Numbered from the stretch's first letter, positions 1-8,288 are shown. The stretch: DNA of 64,000 nt from DASXYG01 sp036502625 (GCA_036502625.1 DASXYG010000123.1:1-64000); one strand, 5' to 3'. Notes: generated by a model from the sequence alone, not told the origin. Numbers and translations: made by a program.

Positions 1-1
1 T

Positions 2-274
2 CAGGCCGAGGACGCCATCGTGTCCTTGTTCGGCGCGGTGACCGAGGTCGGGGAAAGGGTCACCGAGCTCGCCAGACAGCACCAGACGCTGAATGTGCGC
101 GCCTCAGAGATGCGCCACAACCTGTCAGGGATGCAACGGGAGTTCGATACGACGTCCAACGACATCTGCCGGATCCTCGAACACCTCATCGACGCGGACC
201 ACCGCGCGGAACGGATCGAAGCCGACCTGGCCGAAGTCAAGACCCTCCTGACGAAACTGGCCGACCGGGCCTAG
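2..274 (+). CDS. Short coiled-coil protein, possibly 5'-truncated by the window edge
   Basis: A GTG at 20 gives an 84-residue protein, but the frame is open to the first base, so the true start may lie outside the window. The sequence is hydrophilic and helical. It has heptad-like spacing of Leu/Ile/Val around the GERVTELARQHQTLNVRASEM stretch and again in the last 30 residues (IEADLAEVKTLLTKLADRA). There are no Cys pairs, signal peptide or membrane segment. Similar short proteins in actinomycetes often accompany mobile or regulatory genes, but I do not recognise a family. A GC-rich hairpin follows the stop. The function is unknown. Confidence 0.6.
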   Translation, partial: QAEDAIVSLFGAVTEVGERVTELARQHQTLNVRASEMRHNLSGMQREFDTTSNDICRILEHLIDADHRAERIEADLAEVKTLLTKLADRA

Positions 275-282
275 GGCGGCTT

Positions 283-299
283 GCCCGGCCTGGCCGGGC
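283..299. terminator. Hairpin after the first gene
   Basis: The arms GCCCGGCC and GGCCGGGC are separated by one base, 9 bases after the stop of the first gene. It is a compact GC hairpin without a T-run, which is common for actinomycete terminators. The function is inferred from position. Confidence 0.4.
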
Positions 300-436
300 G
301 GCCTGCGCGGAACCGTTTGATCGTCTCCGGCTCGCATGGAGTCGCTCCCGTGCAGGGGTGGGGCCGGAGACGCCGGATCTGCTGGACGTGGCACGGTCCG
401 TGGAATCGCCGTGACTTTCCCAGCGGATCCGGCACG

Positions 437-478
437 GCCCCGAAGCGCTCCCCCAAGTCCCCCGGGGCGCTTCGGGGC
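437..478. terminator. Strong 12-bp stem terminator between convergent genes
   Basis: GCCCCGAAGCGC (437-448) and GCGCTTCGGGGC (467-478) are a perfect inverted repeat. The structure begins 4 bases beyond the TAA at 483-485, which is the expected end of the GntR gene on the minus strand. It therefore probably terminates that gene and may serve both convergent transcripts. Confidence 0.65.
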
Positions 479-482
479 TCTC

Positions 483-969
483 TTACGGCTCGGGGGGCCT
501 GGTAGGTGTAGGTGGTCTTGATGCATGCGGCGGTGCGGGGCCAGGTGACGCGGGTGTGTTCGATCACTGTTCCGGTGGCGTCGTACGCGGTGGCGTGGAC
601 GACGAGGACGACGGCGGTGTCTTCGAGGCCGAGCGCTTCGGCCTGGTCGGCGGTGATGTCCGGGATCCAGGAGACGTGGACCTGGATGGGCTGGCCGTCG
701 GTGCCGTTGTAGAGGGCGTGGCGGACCCGTACGAGGGTGCCCGCGGGGATGTCGATGCGGGATCGGGGTCGGCGCACGATGTGCCCGCGTCCCTGGACGG
801 CGCGGGCGTGGCCCTGTTGGCACAGCAGCGCGGGCGCCTTTTGCGCGGTGATCCCTGACACGGCGAACCGGGCGCAGAGTTCGTTGCGGGACGGGAGCAG
901 CGCGCCGGGCGGGAAGGTCCATTCATCTATCTCGGCGCGCAAGGTCTTCGCGATCCGCAGATAACGCGG
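483..969 (-). pseudogene. GntR-family transcriptional regulator, frameshifted and lacking a good start
   Basis: The frame encodes a GntR winged helix (RIAKTLRAEI, then PPGALLPSRNELCARFAVS) followed by a UTRA-type effector domain ending near YTYQAP. At the 3' end a run of six G at 492-497 (C on the coding strand) shifts the frame. With one C fewer the protein would read QAPEP and stop at 483-485, directly before a terminator. As written it runs on to 271 through that terminator. At the 5' end, in-frame TAG is only four codons before the conserved helix 1, and no ATG or GTG is available, only CTG at 960 or a too-late TTG at 942. The gene lies just downstream of the response-regulator stop. It is either a decayed gene or carries a sequencing slip in the homopolymer. 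Confidence 0.6.
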
Positions 970-975
970 CTACCG

Positions 976-1638
976 CTAGACGAGGCCCGCGTCGTGGGTG
1001 AGCAGGGCGACCTGGACGCGGTTGTTGAGTTCGAGCTTTGTCAGCAGGCGCGAGACGTACGCCTTCACCGTTGGCACGCTCATGTACAGCGACGCGCTGA
1101 TCTCGGCGTTGGACTTGCCCTCGCCGAGCGCCACCGCGACGTCGCGCTCCCGCTCGCTGAGGTCGTCGAGCATTCGGCGGGCGCGGTCGCGGCGGCCGGT
1201 GGCGCTCTCCGCGCCGTCGCCGGTGACGTGGGCGATCAGCCGGCGGGTGACCGACGGCGACAGCATCGGCTCGCCGGCGGCGACCTGCCGGATGGCCCGG
1301 ACGATCTCCGGCGGCGGTGTGTCCTTCAACAGGAAGCCGCTGGCGCCGGCGCGCAGCGCGCGCAGCACGTGGTCGTCGGTGTCGAACGTGGTGAGCACGA
1401 TGATCTCCGGCGGGTCGGCGCGGCGGCGGAGGTTCACCGTGGCGGCCAGGCCGTCGAGCTTCGGCATGCGGATGTCCATCAGCAGGACGTCCGGGGTGTG
1501 CGCCTCGACGGCGGCGGCCACCTCCGTGCCGTCCGACGCCTCCCCGACGACCTCGAGGTCGTCGGCGCCCGCGAACATCATGGACAGGCCCGCGCGCACG
1601 AGCGCGTCGTCGTCGACGATCACCAGCCGGATGGTCAT
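976..1638 (-). CDS. NarL/LuxR-type response regulator
   Basis: This 220-residue protein has a receiver domain with acidic pocket VDDD, phospho-acceptor Asp55 (LLMDIRMP) and conserved Lys in LLKD. It is followed by a LuxR/GerE helix-turn-helix (LSERERDVAVALGEGKSNAE, then VKAYVSRLLTKLEL). ATG at 1638 overlaps the TGA of the kinase gene by four bases, so translation is probably coupled; a GTG three codons earlier is an alternative. With the adjacent kinase it forms a two-component system. The natural target is the divergent ABC exporter, whose shared promoter region carries two inverted repeats. Confidence 0.92.
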   Translation of the reverse strand: MTIRLVIVDDDALVRAGLSMMFAGADDLEVVGEASDGTEVAAAVEAHTPDVLLMDIRMPKLDGLAATVNLRRRADPPEIIVLTTFDTDDHVLRALRAGASGFLLKDTPPPEIVRAIRQVAAGEPMLSPSVTRRLIAHVTGDGAESATGRRDRARRMLDDLSERERDVAVALGEGKSNAEISASLYMSVPTVKAYVSRLLTKLELNNRVQVALLTHDAGLV

Positions 1639-2882
1639 GGGGTCCACGGTAGCCAGGCGCGCAACGAGAAGTCACCGTCGGTCGTCGGGCCGCAGTCGAG
1701 CCGGCCGCCGGCCAGCGTGGCCCGCTCGCTCATGCCCACCAGGCCCGCCCCGGCGCCCGGGATCGGGCTGCGCACGGCGCCCACCGGCAGCCGGTTGCGC
1801 ACCTCGACCGTCAGCCCGTCGCCCGCCGCGCCGCCCACCTCGACCGCGACGGCCGTACCGGGGGCGTGCTTGCGGGCGTTGGTCAGCCCCTCCTGCACGA
1901 TGCGGTACGCCGTACGCCCCACGGCGGACGGCACCTCGGCCAGGTCGGTGCCGCTGGTGAACGTCACCCGGGAGCCGGCCGCGCGCGACTCGTCGACCAG
2001 CCCGGGAAGGTCGGCGGCGGTGGGCTGCGGGCGCTCGGACGGCTCGCCCGGATCGCCGCCGGGGTCGCTGTCGGCACGGAGCACGCCGATCACCTCGCGG
2101 AGGTCCTGCAGCGCCTGGTGCGCGCTGGCGCGGATGACCGAGGCCGCGGACGCCACCTCCTCCGGCGTTCCGCCCTTGCGGTATTCCAGCGCCCCCGCGT
2201 ACGTCGACAGGAGGGAGATGCGGTGGGCGAGCACGTCGTGCATCTCGCGGGCGATGCGGGTGCGCTCGGCGCGCCGCGCCTGGTCGGCGCGTAGCTGCTG
2301 CTCCTCTTCGGCGCGCTCGGCGCGGTCGCGCAGCGACACGACGAGCTGGCGGCGCGCGCGGGCCAGCATGCCCCACGCGGTGACCACCGCGATGATCCCG
2401 ACCGTCCAGGTCATCGACTCCGCGAACGACGTCGTGGGGTCGGGGTTGATCATGTTGTACGGCACCGCGGTGACCACGCCCAGCACGGCCACGGCCGCGG
2501 TGACGGTGAACCGGCGGTGGACGGCCACGGTGAACATGTACGCGATCAGGGCGCCCACGCAGTAGCCGGAGACCACGCCGCCGAGGGTGCACAGCACCGC
2601 GAGCACCACCGGCCACCGCCGCCGCCACCACAGCCCGACGCACGCCAGGACGGTGATCACGATGTCGGCGACGTTCTGCACCGGGGCGGGGGTGCGGTGC
2701 TGCGTGGCGGTCAGCCAGTACATGAACACGCCCAGGGCCACCGCGATGACGAAGATCAGGACGTCGACCACCCAGTCGCGGGTGGTGCGCGGCGCCTGGC
2801 CGGCGCGCGCGTCGTCCGGGTCGGTCACCAGAAGCGCGGGCAGCAGCATCGGGTGGTCCGGCGCGGCCGGTCGTACGGACAT
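1635..2882 (-). CDS. NarL-family sensor histidine kinase
   Basis: The product is a membrane histidine kinase of about 415 residues. Several hydrophobic segments in the first half (around residues 40-60, 75-95, 100-145 and 160-175) are followed by a charged coiled linker. The HisKA_3 dimerisation box REMHDVLAHRISLL holds the phospho-acceptor His at about 215, and an HATPase_c domain occupies the C-terminus. No long extracytoplasmic sensor loop is visible, so the signal is probably sensed in the membrane, as in DesK-like kinases that flank ABC exporters. ATG 2882 is preferred because GAGGGAC lies just upstream; an earlier start at 2936 has no such site. Confidence 0.92.
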   Translation of the reverse strand: MSVRPAAPDHPMLLPALLVTDPDDARAGQAPRTTRDWVVDVLIFVIAVALGVFMYWLTATQHRTPAPVQNVADIVITVLACVGLWWRRRWPVVLAVLCTLGGVVSGYCVGALIAYMFTVAVHRRFTVTAAVAVLGVVTAVPYNMINPDPTTSFAESMTWTVGIIAVVTAWGMLARARRQLVVSLRDRAERAEEEQQLRADQARRAERTRIAREMHDVLAHRISLLSTYAGALEYRKGGTPEEVASAASVIRASAHQALQDLREVIGVLRADSDPGGDPGEPSERPQPTAADLPGLVDESRAAGSRVTFTSGTDLAEVPSAVGRTAYRIVQEGLTNARKHAPGTAVAVEVGGAAGDGLTVEVRNRLPVGAVRSPIPGAGAGLVGMSERATLAGGRLDCGPTTDGDFSLRAWLPWTP

Positions 2883-2930
2883 GTCCCTCACGATCACCAA
2901 GCGTAGGGACCCCGGCCGGCGGCCGGTACC

Positions 2931-2963
2931 GACCAAAGTCGACGGCGGCCACCGACTTAGGTC
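2931..2963. promoter_or_regulatory. Imperfect 11-bp inverted repeat between kinase and ABC genes
   Basis: GACCAAAGTCG (2931-2941) and CGACTTAGGTC (2953-2963) match at 10 of 11 positions with an 11-base spacer. It lies in the divergent promoter region of the two-component system and the ABC exporter, as expected for a dimeric NarL-type regulator site. Binding is inferred. Confidence 0.45.
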
Positions 2964-2971
2964 ACCGGGGT

Positions 2972-2994
2972 CCGCACGTTCGGCAGACGTGCGG
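2972..2994. promoter_or_regulatory. Perfect 8-bp inverted repeat upstream of the ABC ATPase
   Basis: CCGCACGT (2972-2979) and ACGTGCGG (2987-2994) with a 7-base spacer lie 29 bases before the ATPase start. It could be a second operator or a leader hairpin. Confidence 0.35.
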
Positions 2995-3022
2995 CTGCCG
3001 CTCGTACATGCAGGCTGGAGCC

Positions 3023-3937
3023 ATGATCGAAGCGAAGAACCTCAGCAAGCGGTACGGGGACGCGCTTGCCGTGGACGACGTGTCGTTCCACTGCGAGCCC
3101 GGCACCGTCACCGGCTTCCTCGGCCCCAACGGCGCCGGCAAGTCCACCACCATGCGGATGGTCTGCGGCCTGACCCGCCCGACGACCGGGAGCGCGGCCG
3201 TCACCGGCGTGCCGTACCACCGGCTGCCCAACCCCGGCCGCGAGGTCGGCGTGCTGCTCGACGCCTCCGCCATGCACGACGGCCGTACGGGCCGGGAGAC
3301 GCTGGCGCTGTCGACGCGGACGATGGGCATCGGCGACGACCGGGTCGAGGAGATGCTCCGCGCGGTCGAGCTCGACGGACCGCCGGCGCGGCGCCGCGTA
3401 CGCGGCTACTCCCTCGGCATGCGGCAGCGGCTCGGCATCGCCCACGCCCTGCTCGGCGACCCGCGCGTGCTGATCCTCGACGAACCGGCCAACGGGCTCG
3501 ACCCCGAGGGCATCGCCTGGATGCGCGGCCTGCTGCGCGACTTCGCCGACCGCGGCGGCACGGTCCTGCTGTCGTCGCACCTGCTGCGCGAGGTCGAGGC
3601 GGTGGCCGACCGGATCATCGTCATCGGCGGCGGCCGGCTGGTCGCCAGCGGCCGTACGGACGAACTGCTCGCCGCGTCCGGCGTCCTCGTCCGCGCGCTC
3701 GACCCCGCCGCGCTCGAGGCGGCGCTCACGGCGTCCGGCATCGCCTACACCGCGAGCGGCGCCGGCGCGGTGATCGCCGACGCCGACGCCGAGTCCGTCG
3801 GCTGGGCCGCCGCCGGGGCCGGCGTCGTCCTGCTCGAACTGCGGCCCGCCGACAGCATGGGCCTGGAGGCGATGTTCTTCCAGCTCACCAGCGGCGCCAC
3901 CACCGAGGACCCGACCGAACTGGAGGCGGCCCGATGA
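3023..3937 (+). CDS. ABC transporter ATP-binding protein (exporter, DrrA-like)
   Basis: This 304-residue ATPase has Walker A GPNGAGKST, signature YSLGMRQRLG, Walker B VLILDEPANGLDPEG and switch His in SSH. The C-terminal extension of about 90 residues is typical of drug/lantibiotic-type exporters that pair with an ABC-2 permease. ATG 3023 is chosen because GGAG precedes it and the family normally starts with MIEAxNLxKRYG. The stop overlaps the permease start (ATGA). It is probably controlled by the divergent two-component system. Confidence 0.93.
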   Translation: MIEAKNLSKRYGDALAVDDVSFHCEPGTVTGFLGPNGAGKSTTMRMVCGLTRPTTGSAAVTGVPYHRLPNPGREVGVLLDASAMHDGRTGRETLALSTRTMGIGDDRVEEMLRAVELDGPPARRRVRGYSLGMRQRLGIAHALLGDPRVLILDEPANGLDPEGIAWMRGLLRDFADRGGTVLLSSHLLREVEAVADRIIVIGGGRLVASGRTDELLAASGVLVRALDPAALEAALTASGIAYTASGAGAVIADADAESVGWAAAGAGVVLLELRPADSMGLEAMFFQLTSGATTEDPTELEAAR

Positions 3938-4722
3938 CCGCGACCGCATACGCGCCCGCGCGCGCCGCGACCCGCAGCGTGCGCCGCCGCCCGTCCCTGG
4001 CCCGGCTGACCCTGGTCGAGCTGCGCAAGATGACCGACACCCGCGCCGGGTTCTGGCTGCTGCTCGTCATCGCGGTCGTCGCCGTCGGCATGGTCGTGAT
4101 CCAGCTCGTCACCGGCGACCCCGCGGGCCGGAGCCTCGCCGCGATCTTCGGCGGCACGCTCGTCCCGGCCGGGGTCCTGCTCCCGGTGCTCGGCATCCTG
4201 TCGGCTACCGGCGAGTTCTCCCAGCGCACCGCGTTGACGACGTTCACGCTCGTGCCGGTGCGCGCCCGCACCGTCGCGGCGAAGCTGGCCGCGTCCGTGC
4301 TGCTCGCCCTCGCGCTGACCGTCGTGTGCCTGGCCGCGTCCGCGGTGGGCAACCTGCTGGTCGGCACGGCCGTCGAGGGGAACGGGTCGTGGTCGATCGG
4401 CGCCGCCGCGCTCGGCACGGGCGCGCTGTACGAGGTGATCGTCGTGGTCACCGGCGTCGGCTTCGGCATGCTGCTGATGAACACGCCGCTGGCCATCGTC
4501 GCGAGCTTCGTCCTGCCGACGATCTGGGGCGTGCTGACGGCGTTCGTGTCGGCGATCCGCCCGGTGGCGTCCTGGCTGGACAGCAGCGGCACGCTGGGGC
4601 CGCTGACGTCCGGCCACCTCACCGGCGAGGGCTGGGCGAAGATCGCCGCGACCGTCGCCGTGTGGGCCGCGCTGCCGCTGGCCGCGGGCTGTGTTCGGCT
4701 CGCCAGGCGCGAGATCTCCTGA
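3934..4722 (+). CDS. ABC-2 type permease partner
   Basis: This 262-residue integral membrane protein has about six hydrophobic segments. It starts with a cytosolic tail (RPSLARLTLVELRKMTDTR), the usual N-terminal coupling region of ABC-2 permeases. The gene overlaps the ATPase stop by four bases, so the two are translated together. It probably exports a lipid, peptide or drug-like compound; the substrate cannot be told from sequence. Confidence 0.88.
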   Translation: MTATAYAPARAATRSVRRRPSLARLTLVELRKMTDTRAGFWLLLVIAVVAVGMVVIQLVTGDPAGRSLAAIFGGTLVPAGVLLPVLGILSATGEFSQRTALTTFTLVPVRARTVAAKLAASVLLALALTVVCLAASAVGNLLVGTAVEGNGSWSIGAAALGTGALYEVIVVVTGVGFGMLLMNTPLAIVASFVLPTIWGVLTAFVSAIRPVASWLDSSGTLGPLTSGHLTGEGWAKIAATVAVWAALPLAAGCVRLARREIS

Positions 4723-4762
4723 AGTCGTGCCGGATGCGGGATCCTACACAGGAGGACATCGG

Positions 4763-5311
4763 ATGGACGGCGCAGGAGGGGGCAGCGTGGTCGGTGAGAT
4801 GACGGGCGAACTGGGCGGGCCGGGCGGCGTACGGCTGAGGCCGCCGCGCCACCCGGTGGACCCGCGGGCCCGCCGCTGGTGGACGACCCGCGCGCTGCTG
4901 CCCGTGGCGCCACCGGTGGTGGTGCTCGCGGTGCTCGCCGCGCTGATCGCGCCCGCCCGCACCTGGCTGCTGGTCGCGCTGGTCGTGGTGGTCGTCTGCG
5001 GCGCCGTGTACACCGTCGTCATGCCGCGGTGGCGCTACCGGTTCCACCGCTGGGAGGCCACCGACGACGCCGTCTACGCCGCCGAGGGATGGGTCTTCCA
5101 GCAGTGGCGCATCGCGCCGATGTCGCGCATCCAGACCGTCGACTCCGAGCGCGGCCCGCTGGCCCGCGCGTTCGGCCTGGCCGCCGTCACCGTGACCACG
5201 GCGTCGTCCGCGGGCGCCATCAAGATCGTCGGGCTGGACGCCGACACCGCGACCGACCTCGCCCACCGGCTCACCGCCGCCACCGAGGCCACCCCGGGAG
5301 ACGCGACATGA
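4763..5311 (+). CDS. bPH2 (YdbS-like) PH-domain membrane protein
   Basis: This 182-residue protein has a Pro/Arg-rich N-terminus (RLRPPRHPVDPRARRWW), two membrane segments at roughly 45-85, and a bacterial PH-like domain (bPH2). The domain contains WRYRFHRWEATDDAVYAAEG and WRIAPMSRIQTVD. A strong AGGAGG at 4750-4755 places the start at ATG 4763 with 7-base spacing. Its stop overlaps the start of the next gene, which encodes a longer bPH2 protein; such YdbS/YdbT pairs are co-conserved in Gram-positive bacteria. The role is membrane-associated and poorly defined. Confidence 0.88.
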   Translation: MDGAGGGSVVGEMTGELGGPGGVRLRPPRHPVDPRARRWWTTRALLPVAPPVVVLAVLAALIAPARTWLLVALVVVVVCGAVYTVVMPRWRYRFHRWEATDDAVYAAEGWVFQQWRIAPMSRIQTVDSERGPLARAFGLAAVTVTTASSAGAIKIVGLDADTATDLAHRLTAATEATPGDAT

Positions 5312-6906
5312 CCGCCGACCCCGCCGACCCCGCCGACCCCGCCGACCCCGCCGACGCGGCCGAGGCCGTGCCCGCTACGGAGGACGGCTGGCAGCGGCTC
5401 GACCCGCGCAACCGGCTCGTCGCCGCGGTCTTCCTGGCCGGCCCGCCGATCGCCGTCGGCCTGATCTGGCTGGTCGGCCGCGCGCTGGTGCCGTCCGGGC
5501 TGATGTGGACGCTCGCGTCGCTGGGCGTCACCGGCATGGTGATCGGCGGCGTCACGCTCGTCGAGTGGTTCACGGTGCGCTACCGGGTGACCGACGAGCG
5601 GCTCCAGGTCCGCAGCGGGTTCCTGGTGCGCAACCATCGGTCGATCCCGCGCGACCGCATCCGCAGCGTCGACGTCTCCGCGTCGCCGCTGCACCGCCTC
5701 TTCCGGCTGGCCACCGTCAAGATCGGCACCGGGCAGCACGTCGGGTCGGGCACCGAGGAGCTGAAGCTCGACGGCGTCGCGCCCGCCGAGGCCGACCGCC
5801 TGCGCGCGGTCCTGCTGTACCGCTCGGCGCCTGCCGCGTCCGGCACGGCCACGGGCGCCACGGCCGCGTCCGGCGTACGCGGCGACGCGCCGATCGCCCG
5901 GCTCGACTGGGCGTGGCTGCGCTACGCGCCGCTGACCGTGTCGGCGCTGCTGGCCGTCTTCGGCGCCCTCGGCGTGCTGTACAAACCGCTGGACGCCCTC
6001 GGCCTCGGCCCGCAGGACATCGTCCGCCTCGGCGTCGTGCGCGGCGCGGTGGGGGAGTTCAACGCGGTGCCGCTGTGGATGTCGATCGCCGTGGCCGTGC
6101 TCGTCGTCCTGGTGGTCGCGGTGCTCGGCTCGCTGCTGATCTTCGTACTGACGTGGTGGGGGTTCCGGCTCGACGACGAGGGCGCCACCCTGCGCACCCG
6201 CCGCGGCCTGCTCACCACGCGCTCGGTGACGCTGGAGAAGCGCCGCCTGCGCGGCGTGGAGATCGCCGAGCCGCTGCTGCTGCGGGCCGGCGGCGGCGCG
6301 CGCGTCAACGCGGTGGCGGTGGGCCTGAAGTCCGGCAACGACGGCAAGAGCGACTCCGACGCCAACACCCGCGCGCTGCTCCCGCCCGCGCCGCGCGCCG
6401 AGGCCCACCGGGTGGCCACCCGGGTGCTCGGCGAGGACCCGACCGCCGCCGTCGCGCTGCGGCGGCATCCGCGCCGCGCGCTGCGCCGCCGGATCAACCG
6501 CGCCGCGGGCGTGGCGCTCGCCGTCGCGGTGATCCTCGCGGTCCTGGCGGTGTTCTGGATCCCCGCGTGGTCGGTGGCGTGCGCGCTGGTGCTGTTCCCG
6601 CTGCTGCTGCCGTTCTCCTTCGACGCGTACCGCTCGCTCGGCCACGGCGTCACCGGCGAGTACCTCGTCACCCGCTACGGCACGGGCATGCGCACGACGG
6701 TCGGGCTGCGCCGCGACGGCGTGATCGGCTGGAAGATCACCCGCTCGCCGTTCCAGCGCCGCGCCGGGCTGGTCACGCTCGTGGCGACGACCGCGGCCAA
6801 CGACGGCGCCTACCGCGTACGGGATGTCGAACCCGCCGCCGCGCTCGGCTTCGCCGAGGAATCCGTGCCCGGTCTGCTCGTCCCGTTCCTGGCGCACGAT
6901 TCCTGA
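5308..6906 (+). CDS. bPH2 (YdbT-like) PH-domain membrane protein
   Basis: This is a 532-residue protein with multiple membrane segments and three bPH2 modules: about residues 70-160 (SIPRDRIRSVDVSASPLHRL), 290-380 (SVTLEKRRLRGVEIAEPLL) and 440-525. It starts by ATGA overlap with the smaller bPH2 gene and is certainly co-transcribed with it. The N-terminal 17 residues are an ADP tripeptide tandem repeat. In Bacillus the homologues are linked to resistance against certain bacteriocins; that is family knowledge, not shown here. Confidence 0.88.
   Translation: MTADPADPADPADPADAAEAVPATEDGWQRLDPRNRLVAAVFLAGPPIAVGLIWLVGRALVPSGLMWTLASLGVTGMVIGGVTLVEWFTVRYRVTDERLQVRSGFLVRNHRSIPRDRIRSVDVSASPLHRLFRLATVKIGTGQHVGSGTEELKLDGVAPAEADRLRAVLLYRSAPAASGTATGATAASGVRGDAPIARLDWAWLRYAPLTVSALLAVFGALGVLYKPLDALGLGPQDIVRLGVVRGAVGEFNAVPLWMSIAVAVLVVLVVAVLGSLLIFVLTWWGFRLDDEGATLRTRRGLLTTRSVTLEKRRLRGVEIAEPLLLRAGGGARVNAVAVGLKSGNDGKSDSDANTRALLPPAPRAEAHRVATRVLGEDPTAAVALRRHPRRALRRRINRAAGVALAVAVILAVLAVFWIPAWSVACALVLFPLLLPFSFDAYRSLGHGVTGEYLVTRYGTGMRTTVGLRRDGVIGWKITRSPFQRRAGLVTLVATTAANDGAYRVRDVEPAAALGFAEESVPGLLVPFLAHDS
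5314..5355 (+). repeat. 9-bp tandem repeat in the bPH2 gene 5' end
   Basis: GCCGACCCC occurs four times exactly (5314-5349), followed by a degenerate fifth unit. It encodes repeated Ala-Asp-Pro. Because the unit is a multiple of three, copy-number change would not shift the frame. Confidence 0.9.
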
Positions 6907-7204
6907 CCGCAGAATCCCGGGACATGAGTGAAACATGTCCGCAAATGGGTCTTGCTGCGCAGCGTGATGCCAACTAGCGTCACGTGACCGAAGCGCTGCC
7001 CCCCGCCTCCCATAACAAGGGGCAGCATGCTCATGCGGACGGCTCCGCCCCTCGTCTCTCCGGGGACCGCCTGCCTGGGCCTTCGGCGTCCCGCCCGCCG
7101 CGTGAAGCGGCGGCGGGACGCTCCAATCTCACCGTGCCGCACCCGCGCGGGGAAGGCCCGCGCCCACAACGGCGGGACTGTTGGACCCGGCGTCGATAAG
7201 ACCG
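6907..7204. other. Convergent intergenic region
   Basis: No supportable gene was found in these 298 bases. The region contains a 10-bp palindrome GTCACGTGAC (6979-6988) and the long hairpin listed at 7086-7121. Confidence 0.6.
7086..7121. terminator. Long bulged hairpin between convergent genes
   Basis: GCGTCCCGCCCGCCGC (7086-7101) pairs with GCGGCGGCGGGACGC (7107-7121) with one bulged C and a GTGAA loop. It lies between the bPH2 operon end and the dioxygenase end and is a likely bidirectional terminator. Confidence 0.65.
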
Positions 7205-7774
7205 TCAGCCCTGCGCGGTGCTCGGCGCCAGCCGCTCCGGCCAGGCGCGGCCCGGGTGGTACGCGCCGCATTCGCCGCAGGTACGCGCGTCGTCGTCGCC
7301 GTAGAACGCCTCGAACACCGGCGGCAGGTCGTCCACGATCGACGCGAGCTGCAGCTCCGCGCGGTGCACCCGGTGGTGGCACTCCATGCAGTACCACTCC
7401 ATGGCGTCCCGCGCCCCCTGCGGCCTGGCGAACTCCACGACCAGCCCGACGCTGCCCGGCTCCGGCCGCTGCGGCGAGTGGCGTACGTGGGACGGCAGCA
7501 TGAACACGTCGCCCTCGCCGATGCGGATGTCGCGCGGCGGCCGCCCCTCCGACTCCATGACGCGCAGCACCATGTTGCCGGTGAGCTGGTAGAAGAACTC
7601 CTCGATCGGGTCGTCGTGGAAGTCGGTGCGCTGGTTGGGGCCGCCGACGACGGTGACCATGAGGTCGGTGTCGGTCCAGACCTGGATGTTGCCGACCGGC
7701 GGCTTCAGCAGGTGGCGGTTCTCCTCGATCCACTTCTGGAAGTTGAACGCGCGCAGGTTCTGGCTCGCCAGCAT
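7205..7774 (-). CDS. 3-hydroxyanthranilate 3,4-dioxygenase
   Basis: This 189-residue cupin dioxygenase opens the ring of 3-hydroxyanthranilate (tryptophan/kynurenine degradation, or 2-nitrobenzoate degradation). Iron ligands are seen in RTDFHDDPIEEFFYQL (His53, Glu59) and LPSHVRHSPQRPEP (His96). The C-terminus carries the rubredoxin-like second metal site of bacterial enzymes, Cys129/Cys132 and Cys166/Cys169. Length matches the prokaryotic family. No other kynurenine-pathway gene lies nearby, so it is a solitary copy. It is transcribed divergently from the Wbl gene, which may share its promoter region. Confidence 0.95.
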   Translation of the reverse strand: MLASQNLRAFNFQKWIEENRHLLKPPVGNIQVWTDTDLMVTVVGGPNQRTDFHDDPIEEFFYQLTGNMVLRVMESEGRPPRDIRIGEGDVFMLPSHVRHSPQRPEPGSVGLVVEFARPQGARDAMEWYCMECHHRVHRAELQLASIVDDLPPVFEAFYGDDDARTCGECGAYHPGRAWPERLAPSTAQG

Positions 7775-7868
7775 CGCCGGACCTCCTCGGGCCCTCGGGG
7801 GTGGGCCCCCTCATCATGCACCGCGGTGACGATCATCACCTTCCACTACGGGCTGTCGTATTACCTCT

Positions 7869-7880
7869 CGTAGTACTACG
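7869..7880. promoter_or_regulatory. 12-bp palindrome upstream of the Wbl gene
   Basis: CGTAGTACTACG is a perfect palindrome in an AT-richer stretch (7840-7880) between the divergent dioxygenase and Wbl genes, 40 bases before the Wbl start. It is a candidate operator or promoter element; no binding protein can be named. Confidence 0.4.
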
Positions 7881-7920
7881 GTGGGGTGCGAACGATTCAC
7901 CGGACAGCGGGGGAGGAGCT

Positions 7921-8265
7921 ATGGCGGCCGCGGGGCACATGTCGATGGCGCTGCTGTGGGAGACGGACGAGGTCGCGGACCCGGCGCCCGGTGCGGTGGC
8001 GGTCGTGCCCGCCGGGTTGCGCCGCGACCGGCCGTGGGTGAGCCGCGCGCTGTGCATGGGGGTCGACCCGGAGGTGTTCTTCCCCGACGGCACGGGCGCG
8101 CCGGCGCTGCGCGACACGGCGCGCGCGAAGGCGGTCTGCGCGGGCTGCCCGGTGCGCGCGGAGTGTCTCGACTGGGCGCTCGGCGTGGGCGAGGCCGAGG
8201 GCATCTGGGGCGGCACCACGCCGCACGAGCGCCGCCTGCTGCGCCGGGCCCGCCATACCGCCTGA
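7921..8265 (+). CDS. WhiB-like (Wbl) iron-sulfur regulator
   Basis: The 114-residue protein has the four Wbl cysteines at 45, 73, 76 and 82 (C, then CxxC, then C), which hold a [4Fe-4S] cluster, and the GIWGGTT turn followed by a basic tail (ERRLLRRARH) for DNA contact. These proteins act with the principal sigma factor. ATG 7921 follows GGGGGAGGAG. The tail is short and the N-terminus is longer than in WhiD. Class assignment beyond Wbl is not possible by eye. Confidence 0.93.
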   Translation: MAAAGHMSMALLWETDEVADPAPGAVAVVPAGLRRDRPWVSRALCMGVDPEVFFPDGTGAPALRDTARAKAVCAGCPVRAECLDWALGVGEAEGIWGGTTPHERRLLRRARHTA

Positions 8266-8288
8266 GGGCGTACGGGCCGTACGGCTCA
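8263..8288. terminator. Compact hairpin spanning both convergent stops
   Basis: The 20-base gap between the Wbl stop and the ureohydrolase stop holds CGTACGG and CCGTACG arms around one base, and the outer bases TGAG/CTCA also pair. It is probably a shared terminator. Confidence 0.4.

Noticed and set aside
6810..7817. A 335-codon frame overlapping the dioxygenase gene
   Set aside because: The same strand and region encode the dioxygenase in another frame with all metal ligands.
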